From Symbiodinium natans (lineage: Eukaryota > Sar > Dinophyceae > Suessiales > Symbiodiniaceae): 64,000 nt of DNA. The stretch covers positions 10,001-74,000 of the forward strand of contig CAJNDS010000620.1 in assembly GCA_905221605.1 (NCBI GenBank), given 5' to 3'. This document shows, one piece after another, positions 57,123 through 64,000 of this stretch. A program made the translations under genes and the position numbers. Numbering within the stretch: the stretch's first letter is position 1; every line of letters starts with the position of its first letter. The notes beneath the pieces were generated by a model, which was not told the origin of the DNA, searched no databases, and saw only the letters and a list, made by a program, of their open reading frames with translations.

Positions 57123-58293
57123 AAAACTTTCTAGCTTGCACGTGGAGCTGGCCGAGTTTTGACCAAGCAGTTAGGAGACCGGTGTTCCTGGACGACGCTT
57201 CCCTTGCTGACTTGCGTCAGTTAGGTCACCAAGTTATGCAGCCCGCACAGCCTTCGCTGGTTCCGCTGTCTTCTGCAGCCAGCGCACATGGCTGGACTTT
57301 CCTTGAGGAAGGGTTTCTCAGGATCCAGACTCCCCAGAAGAAGCATGCAGCAGTGATTGGCAAGTGTGTGGCTTTGAAGATTTGGAAGACATCCCATGGG
57401 AGGTCTGACCTACTTCAGCCCCAACCCACCCAAATTGCAGGAGCTTTGCCCTGCCAGAATCAATGGCGAGACTATCCCCTCCGGAATCCATTCAGGGTGA
57501 GGCTTCTCCCCGTTTCAATCAGTGACGGTCTTTCGAGTCCGTTTCCAAATTGTGAGTGCCTCAGGGCACCAAAGAGAATCTTGCATAGAATTGGATCATG
57601 ATTTGATCGCATAAGGTTGCAGGTGTAAGAATGCAAGCAAGCAAGTGCTCAGTCCCGGCACATACCCAGATCCATCCATCGGAATATTCGCAGTCGTTCC
57701 GTTGGTCACCCTGCAGGACAAGCCGCCTTGATGTGGCTTTAGTACAGCCTGACACCGGTTTGGCCCCCTTGTTCGGTCTGTAGAGCAGACCGCTGGACCG
57801 GGTTTTCGGGCTCAGGAGCTTGCGGGTCTTCCACAGGCCCAACACGGGGTTCTCGCAAACACAGCGCCCGAAAGGATAACGTTAGAACCGGACCCTGAAG
57901 ATCCTCACTGGTTGATGAGGGGAGGGAGCGCGCTGAGATGTTGGGGAACGGACGAGGATCCTAGTACTTTCCGGTCGGTTGTGGCCGAGGGCATGCTGCC
58001 CGGCATCAGTTTGGGGTTACCCGTGTTTGGCCTGCCGAGGATTTCCTTTGAGTTTCCTGCAGGGTGCTGTTGTTTTCTCTCCGGGTGGTGCAAGCCCATC
58101 CTGGAGGAAGCCTAGCGGCAGGCGTTGTTTGGTAGGGACCAAAACCTAGGCTGACGGACAGCCTGAGGCACCAGATTGCGGAGGTTAAAGGCTGTGGCTC
58201 GGTGCCCGAAAGCCTGCCCAGCTGAGATGCCCAAATCAACCAAGCCCTCCCTGCGTGCAAGTGGTGTGGGTTCCTCTGGAGCCGCTGAGGTTG

Positions 58294-58440
58294 AATCAGT
58301 GAGTAAGAGCGAGAAAGTTGGTTCTTCCTCCCTGGTGAGTAAGTGCGAGAAAACCAGGTCAGCATACGGGGCAAACAGGAGCTCATGCTGCGGCATGAGT
58401 TTCTGGGGCCTAGGTTAGTAAGTGCGAGAAAGCTTAGGCC
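58294..58440 (+). other. Three stem-loops with a shared 18-nt loop, array unit 1
   Basis: Stems AATCAG/TTGGTT (58294-58323), CCTGG/CCAGG (58331-58358) and GGCCTAGG/CTTAGGCC (58407-58440), allowing G-T pairs. Each loop is an 18-nt version of TGAGTAAGAGCGAGAAAG. Confidence 0.75.
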
Positions 58441-58822
58441 TGTTCCGGAGGTTGGCGACTTTTGCCAATCCACTTGTTTGCAGTTTGTACAGGCAAGAAA
58501 ATCGACGAAGTGCTCATTGCCCATGTGTCGGTTCCGGACCTTCTGCCTTTTCTGAGTGAGCCGAATGTGGGTGAGTTTCTCCCCTGTACAGGCAGGGCTT
58601 ATAGGTAGGCAGTACAGACCAGGCAGTTCAACCTGCAGAACATTTGCCTAGGGCTTTGTATAGAGCCAAACCAGTGAGTAGCCGTAGGCCGCCGAGCTTC
58701 TCGCGGAACTGGTTAAGCCCTCAATGCTTTCTCTCGGTGTTCCCTGCACATAGTTCGGCCGTGTTAAGCAGGCCAAGGACACCTCGAGAGTTTTTCCTTT
58801 TCTGTGCATAGTTAATGTTTTC

Positions 58823-58838
58823 CGGAACTTCGGTTCCG
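58823..58838 (+). other. C(TTCG)G tetraloop hairpin, end of array unit 1
   Basis: CGGAAC-TTCG-GTTCCG, a perfect 6-bp stem with the very stable UUCG loop if transcribed. Repeated at 61327-61342 and 63837-63852. Confidence 0.8.
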
Positions 58839-59019
58839 AAGAGCCTAACCTGGCTAGCGACGCAGCCCGCTTTCGAGTGATATATGTGACCTTGGCTCAA
58901 GGTCTCGGCTCAACCCCGGTGGGGTGCACAGGTAGCAGAGCGGTAGCTGTGTGAACCAGCCTCGAGTCCCCTAACTGCTTTGGGTACCAGGCCTGCTTTT
59001 TCACAGCCTTCATTTAGCC

Positions 59020-60057
59020 ATGTCCAGAGCACCTGTGCAGTCGAGATCCTCACTGCCAGCAAGTGACGGGTTGGAGTCTTCTCACCCAACTTGCGATGCA
59101 GAGAGCCAGAAGAAGGCACGGCCCGACTGGAGGGCGAAGCAGCCCGGCTTGGGGAGCTCTTCCCTTATGCGAGTCCTCTTACAGCCGGCTGTGGAGTTTC
59201 TCCAGCCTTGGAAGACCAGGTAAGTTGCTCGAGCAGCCTGGCAAGTGCAGAGCGAACTTGGGCCCATAGAGCCACAATTGTGCTCCAGCCAAGGCAGGAC
59301 TTTCCACCAAGCACTCTGCTTTCGCTGGTTTCACAAGGGCCGGAAAGAATGGCTGCTCCTCTCAGAGGATGGCAGCGTGTATTTTGTTCGCACCAGTAAA
59401 TCCGGCAAAACAGTCAGAGCCGGACCTTGTGGGCAATGGCGATGCATGGAAGACCCAGCAGTGCTCCACGGGGGAACGGGGGGCGACCCGCCCGTGCAGT
59501 GGCTTCGCCTGTTAAACTTTAACTGCACTGGCTGTGGTAATATTCCAACCCATAACCTCAGTTTCGTGCCAAGTCCTGGGAAAAGGCAACCAGCGATCTT
59601 GCACGGAGAGGATGGAAGACGCATCGAGCTCCACTGTGCCCTTTGTCTTGAAAACTTTCTAGCTTGCACGTGGAGCTGGCCGAGTTTTGACCAAGCAGTT
59701 AGGAGACTGGTGTTCCTGGACGACGCTTCCCTTGCTGACTTGCGTCAGTTAGGTCACCAAGTTACGCAGCCCGCAGAGCCTTCGCTGGTTCCGCTGTCTT
59801 CTGAGCCAGCGCACATGGCTGGACCTTCCTTGAGGAAGGGTGTTCTCAGGTTCCAGACTCCCCAGAAGAAGCATGCAGCAGTGATTGGCAAGTGTGTGGC
59901 TTTGAAGATTTGGAAGACATCCCATGGGAGGTCTGACCTACTACAGCCCCAACCCACCCAAATTGCAGGAGCTTTGCCCTGCCAGAATCAAGGGCGAGAC
60001 TCTCTCCTCCGGAATCATTTCACCCAGGGTGAGGCTTCTCCCCGTTTCAATCAGTGA
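59020..60057 (+). pseudogene. Array-unit 2 gene, indel-bearing
   Basis: Relative to unit 3 one A is missing at about 59108 (GCCAGAAGAAGG), putting the 5' part (ATG 59020) into the frame ending PAVEFLQPWKTR at 59223. The 3' part continues in another frame to 60057 with NCTGCG and CALCLENF intact. If the putative 78-bp GTAAGT...GGCAG intron at about 59219-59296 is removed, the two parts join in frame, so this unit may in fact be functional. Confidence 0.6.
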
Positions 60058-60825
60058 CGGTCGTTCGAGTCCGTTCCCAAACTGTGAGTGCCTCAGGGCA
60101 CCAAAGAGAATCTTGCATAGAATTGGATCATGCCTTGATCGCATAAGGTTGCAGGTGTAAGAATGCAAGCAAGCAAGTGCTCAGTCCCGGCACATACCCA
60201 GTTCCATCCATCGGAATATTCGCAGTCGTTCCGTTGGTCACCCTGCAGGACAAGCCGCCTTGATGTGGCTTCAGTACAGCCTGACACCGGTTTGGCCCCC
60301 TTGTTCGGTCTGTTGAGCAGACCGCTGGACCGGGTTTTCGGGCTCAGGAGCTTGCGGGTCTTCCACAGGCCCAACACGGGGTTCTCGCAAACACAGCGCC
60401 CGAAAGGATAACGTTAGAACCGGACCCTGAAGATCCTCACTGGTTGATGAGGGGAGGGTGCGCGCTGAGATGTTGGGGAACGGACGAGGATCCTAGTACT
60501 TTCCGGCCGGTTGTGGCCGAGGGCAAGCTGCCCGGCATCAGTTTGGGGTTACCCGTGTTTGGCCTGCCGAGGATTTCCTTTGTTTTTCCTGCAGGGTGTG
60601 TTGTTTTTCTCCTGTTGGTGCAAGCCCAGCCAGGAGAATGCCTAGCGGCAGGCGTTGTTTGCTAAGGGACCATACCTTTGGCTGACGGACAGCCAGTGGC
60701 ACCAGATTGTGGAGGTTAAAGGCTGTGGCTCGGAGCCCGAAAGCCGTCCCAACTGTGATGCCCAAATCAACCAAGCCCTCCCTGCGTGCAAGTGGTGTGG
60801 GTTCATCTGGAGCCGCTGGGGTCGA

Positions 60826-60975
60826 ACCAGTGAGTAAGAGCGAGAAAGCTGGTCCCTCCTACCTGGTGAGTAAGTGCGAGAAAACCAGGTCAGCATACGG
60901 GGCAAACAGGAGCTCAGAGCTGCTGCGGCATGGGTTTCTGGGGCCTAAGTGAGTAAGAGCGAGAAAGCTTAGGCC
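60826..60975 (+). other. Three stem-loops with a shared 18-nt loop, array unit 2
   Basis: Stems ACCAG/CTGGT (60826-60853), ACCTGG/CCAGGT (60861-60890) and GGCCTAAG/CTTAGGCC (60942-60975), all perfectly paired; each loop is 18 nt. Confidence 0.8.
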
Positions 60976-61326
60976 TGCCCCGGAGGTTGGCGACTTTGCC
61001 AATCCACTTGTCTGCAGTTCGTACAGGCATAGCCCGTGTGTCGGTTCCAGACCTTCTGCCTTTTCTGAGAGAGCCGAATGGGTGAGTTTCTCCCCTGTAC
61101 AGGCAGGGCTTATAGGGTAGGCAGTACAGACCAGGCAGTTCAACCTGCAGAACAATTGCCAAGGGCTTTGTACAGTGCCAAACCAGTGAGTAGCCGTAGG
61201 CCGCCGAGCTTCTCGCGGAACTGGTTAAGCCCTCAATGCTTTCTCTCGGTGATCCTGCACATAGTTCGGCCGTGTTAAGCAGGCCAAGGTCACCTCGAGA
61301 GTTTCTAGTGCTTTGTTAATACTTCC

Positions 61327-61342
61327 CGGAACTTCGGTTCCG
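61327..61342 (+). other. C(TTCG)G tetraloop hairpin, end of array unit 2
   Basis: Same 16-bp hairpin as at 58823-58838. Confidence 0.8.
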
Positions 61343-61522
61343 AAGAGCCTAACCTGGCTAGCGACGCAGTCCGCTTTCGAGTGATATATGTGATTGGCTC
61401 AAGATCTCGGCTCAACCCCGGTGGGGTGCACAGGTAGCAGAGCGGTAGCTGTGTGAACCAGCCTCGAGTCCCCTAACTGTTTTGGGTACCAGGCCTGCTT
61501 TTTCACAGCCTGCATTTGAGCC

Positions 61523-62440
61523 ATGTCCAGAGCACCTGTGCAGTCGAGATCCTCACTGCCAGCAAGTGATGGGTTGGAGTCCTCTCACCCAACTTGCTCT
61601 GCAGAGAGCCAGAAAGAAGGCACGGCCCGACTGGAGGGCGAAGCAGCCCGGCTTGGGGAACTCTTCCCTTATGCGAGTCCTCTTACAGCCGGCTGTGGAG
61701 TTTCTCCAGCCTTGGAAGACCAGGTAAGTTGCTCGAGCAGCCTGGCAAGTGCAGAGCGAACTTGGGCCCATAGAGCCAATTGTGGCTCCAGCCAAGGCAG
61801 GACTTTTCACCAAGCACTCTGCTTTCGCTGGTTTCACAAGGGCCGGAAAGAATGGCTGCTCCTCGCAGAGGACAGCAGCGTGTATTTTGTTCGCACCAGC
61901 AAATCCGGCAAAACAGTTAGAGCCGGACCTTGTGGGCAATGGCGATGCATGGAAGACCCAGCAGAGCTCCACGGGGGAACGGGGGGCGACCCGCCCGTGC
62001 AGTGGCTTCGCCTGTTAAACTTTAACTGCACTGGCTGTGGTAATATTCCAACCCATAACCTCAGTTTTGTGCCAGGTCCTGGGAAAAGGCAACCAGCGAT
62101 CTTGCACGGAGAGGATGGAAGACGCATCGAGCTCCACTGTGCCCTTTGTCTAGAAAACTTTCTAGCTTGCACGTGGAGCTGGCCGAGTTTTGACCAAGCA
62201 GTTAGGAGACCGGTGTTCCTGGACGACGCTTCCCTTGCTGACTTGCGTCAGTTAGGTCACCAAGTTATGCAGCCCGCACAGCCTTCGCTGGTTCCGCTGT
62301 CTTCTGCAGCCAGCGCACATGGCTGGACTTTCCTTGAGGAAGGGTGTTCTCAGGATCCAGACTCCCCAGAAGAAGCATGCAGCAGTGATTGGCAAGTGTG
62401 TGGCTTTGAAGATTTGGAAGACATCCCATGGGAGGTCTGA
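61523..62440 (+). CDS. Array-unit 3 gene, intact 305-codon CxxC protein
   Basis: The open frame from ATG 61523 gives 305 residues. The C-terminal 220 are the convincing part: FRWFHKGRKEWLLLAEDSSV and YFVRTSKSGKTV, CGQWRCMED, LNFNCTGCGNIPTHNLSF, IELHCALCLENFLACTW, then an acidic tail ending IPWEV. Two CxxC pairs (CTGC, CALC) suggest one zinc site. AG-GTAAGT at about 61724 and GGCAG at about 61800 bound a possible 77-bp intron. Splicing would replace the N-terminus with the frame from 61482 (ARKKARPDWRAKQPGLGNSS), which reads equally well and agrees with units 1 and 2. Function unknown; not a family I recognise. Tandem copies in the same direction suggest one transcript per unit or polycistronic transcription with trans-splicing. 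Confidence 0.65.
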   Translation: MSRAPVQSRSSLPASDGLESSHPTCSAESQKEGTARLEGEAARLGELFPYASPLTAGCGVSPALEDQVSCSSSLASAERTWAHRANCGSSQGRTFHQALCFRWFHKGRKEWLLLAEDSSVYFVRTSKSGKTVRAGPCGQWRCMEDPAELHGGTGGDPPVQWLRLLNFNCTGCGNIPTHNLSFVPGPGKRQPAILHGEDGRRIELHCALCLENFLACTWSWPSFDQAVRRPVFLDDASLADLRQLGHQVMQPAQPSLVPLSSAASAHGWTFLEEGCSQDPDSPEEACSSDWQVCGFEDLEDIPWEV

Positions 62441-63324
62441 CCTACTTCAGCCCCAACCCACCCAAATTGCAGGAGCTTTGCCCTGCCAGAATCAAGGGCG
62501 AGACTATCCCCTCCGGAATCCATTCAGGGTGAGGCTTCTCCCCGTTTCAATCAGTGACGGTCTTTCGAGTCCGTTTCCAAATTGTGAGTGCCTCAGGGCA
62601 CCAAAGAGAATCTTGCATAGAATTGGATCATGATTTGATCGCATAAGGTTGCAGGTGTAAGAATGCAAGCAAGCAAGTGCTCAGTCCCGGCACATACCCA
62701 GATCCATCCATCGGAATATTCGCAGTCGTTCCGTTGGTCACCCTGCAGGACAAGCCGCCTTGATGTGGCTTTAGTACAGCCTGACACCGGTTTGGCCCCC
62801 TTGTTCGGTCTGTAGAGCAGACCGCTGGACCGGGTTTTCGGGCTCAGGAGCTTGCGGGTCTTCCACAGGCCCAACACGGGGTTCTCGCAAACACAGCGCC
62901 CGAAAGGATAACGTTAGAACCGGACCCTGAAGATCCTCACTGGTTGATGAGGGGAGGGAGCGCGCTGAGATGTTGGGGAACGGACGAGGATCCTAGTACT
63001 TACCGGTCGGTTGTGGCCGAGGGCATGCTGCCCGGCATCAGTTTGGGGTTACCCGTGTTTGGCCTGCCGAGGATTTCCTTTGAGTTTCCTGCAGGGTGCT
63101 GTTGTTTCTCTCCGGGTGGTGCAAGCCCATCCTGGAGGAAGCCTAGCGGCAGGCGTTGTTTGGTAGGGACCAAAACCTAGGCTGACGGACAGCCTGAGGC
63201 ACCAGATTGCGGAGGTTAAAGGCTGTGGCTCGGTGCCCGAAAGCCTGCCCAGCTGAGATGCCCAAATCAACCAAGCCCTCCCTGCGTGCAAGTGGTGTGG
63301 GCTCCTCTGGAGCCGCTGAGGTTG
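62441..63324 (+). other. Array spacer without a gene
   Basis: No convincing ORF, although sequence is well conserved between units (for example 57490-58290 and 60010-60820), implying recent amplification or a non-coding role. Confidence 0.5.
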
Positions 63325-63475
63325 AACCAGTGAGTAAGAGCGAGAAAGCTGGTTCTTCCTCCCTGGTGAGTAAGTGCGAGAAAACCAGGTCAGCATCCGG
63401 GGCAAACAGGAGCTCAGTGCTGCTGCGGCATGAGTTTCTGGGGCCTAGGTTAGTAAGTGCGAGAAAGCTTAGGCC
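63325..63475 (+). other. Three stem-loops with a shared 18-nt loop, array unit 3
   Basis: Stems AACCAG/CTGGTT (63325-63354), CCTGG/CCAGG (63362-63389) and GGCCTAGG/CTTAGGCC (63442-63475, one G-T pair); each loop is 18 nt. Confidence 0.8.
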
Positions 63476-63836
63476 TGCTCCGGTGGTTGGCGACTTTTGC
63501 CTTCCACTTGTTTGCAGTTTGTACAGGCATTGCCCATGTGTCGGTTCCGGACCTTCTGCCTTTTCTGAGTGAGCCGAATGTGGGTGAGTTTCTCCCCTGT
63601 ACAGGCAGGGCGTATAGGGTAGGCAGTACAGACCAGGCAGTTCAACCTGCAGAACATTTGCCTAGGGCTTTGTATAGAGCCAAACCAGTGAGTAGCCGTA
63701 GGCCGCCGAGCTTCTCGCGGAACTGGTTAAGCCCTCATTGCTTTCTCTCGGTGTTCCCTGCACATAGTTCGGCCGTGTTAAGCAGGCCAAGGACACCTCG
63801 AGAGTTTTTCCTTTTCTGTGCATAGTTAATACCTTC

Positions 63837-63852
63837 CGGAACTTCGGTTCCG
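63837..63852 (+). other. C(TTCG)G tetraloop hairpin, end of array unit 3
   Basis: Same 16-bp hairpin as at 58823-58838. Confidence 0.8.
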
Positions 63853-64000
63853 AAGAGCCTAACCTGGCTAGCGACGCAGTCCGCTTTCGAGTGATATATG
63901 TGACTGGCTCAAGATCTCGGCTCAACCCCGGTGGGGTGCACAGGTAGCAGAGCGGTAGCTGTGTGAACCAGCCTCGAGTCCCCTAACTGTTTTGGGTACC

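Larger units (their letters stand above)
56352..64000 (+). repeat. Tandem array of ~2.5-kb units (three full, one partial)
   Basis: TGATATATGTGA starts units at 56352, 58878, 61382 and 63892 (lengths 2526, 2504, 2510; the last leaves the window). Identity between units is high by eye, with scattered indels. Each holds: TTGGCTCAAG, a CAACCCCGGTGGGG hairpin, GGTAGCAGAGCGG, a gene of about 0.9 kb, a 1.4-kb spacer with three related stem-loops, and a CGGAAC-TTCG-GTTCCG hairpin about 40-55 bp before the unit end. Dinoflagellate genes are often in tandem arrays. Confidence 0.93.

Noticed and set aside
56351-58877. Array unit 1 as a normal 3' LTR of the copia element
   Set aside because: It matches the 5' LTR only over 13 bases and is tandemly repeated; reported as an asymmetry instead.

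Overview
The window looks like nuclear DNA from a dinoflagellate, most likely a Symbiodiniaceae-type alga. The grounds are: scattered TTTAGGG-type telomere-like repeats; very long low-complexity and tandem arrays; few, fragmented, exon-like reading frames; fragments matching the 3' part of the dinoflagellate spliced leader (TTGGCTCAAG); and several decayed retroelements with accessory domains. I see no rRNA, no convincing tRNA, no CRISPR array and no bacterial-style operon or promoter. All function calls come from motifs read by eye.

Layout. (1) 0.7-9.3 kb, minus strand: a multi-ORF LINE. ORF2 carries an APE-type endonuclease, a reverse transcriptase (FADD), C2H2 fingers and a ubiquitin-specific-protease-like domain. 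Three further ORF groups follow in the same direction, the last with an ADP-ribosyltransferase-like HGT motif and a Tpt1/KptA RNA 2'-phosphotransferase domain. Four 26-28 bp double-hairpin insertions lie inside it. (2) 9.28-9.99 kb: CAA/CAACAG low-complexity DNA. (3) 10-24 kb: exon-like minus-strand fragments (PA14, Thr/Ser-rich linkers, a protein with seven 16-residue repeats, a signal-peptide exon) among microsatellites and a ~490-bp purine tract. (4) 24.5-27.4 kb: a decayed second LINE whose RNase H lies upstream of its RT. (5) 27.5-47.2 kb: a repeat-dense zone with a fold-back element, a composite element built from 9-bp motifs, CACTGCCCT repeats, a 129-bp tandem repeat and a 57-bp minisatellite. 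It encloses a virus-like cluster (S74 tail-fibre-type protein, integrase, 2OG-dioxygenase-like protein at 31.3-34.7 kb), a ricin-type lectin gene and a small membrane-protein ORF. (6) 47.25-56.36 kb, plus strand: a Ty1/copia element with a 2626-codon uninterrupted polyprotein, a 565-codon ORF nested in another frame, and an ATGA-overlapping second gene. (7) 56.35-64.0 kb: a tandem array of ~2.5-kb units. Each unit carries one zinc-binding-type gene and three stem-loops with a shared 18-nt loop on different stems.

Most genes here serve mobile elements. The recurring theme is accessory nucleic-acid- or protein-modifying domains (USP, ART/KptA, 2OG dioxygenase, a possible methyltransferase-like ORF) attached to retroelement or integrase cores. 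Most copies are broken by frameshifts; the copia polyprotein and the third array unit are the most intact.
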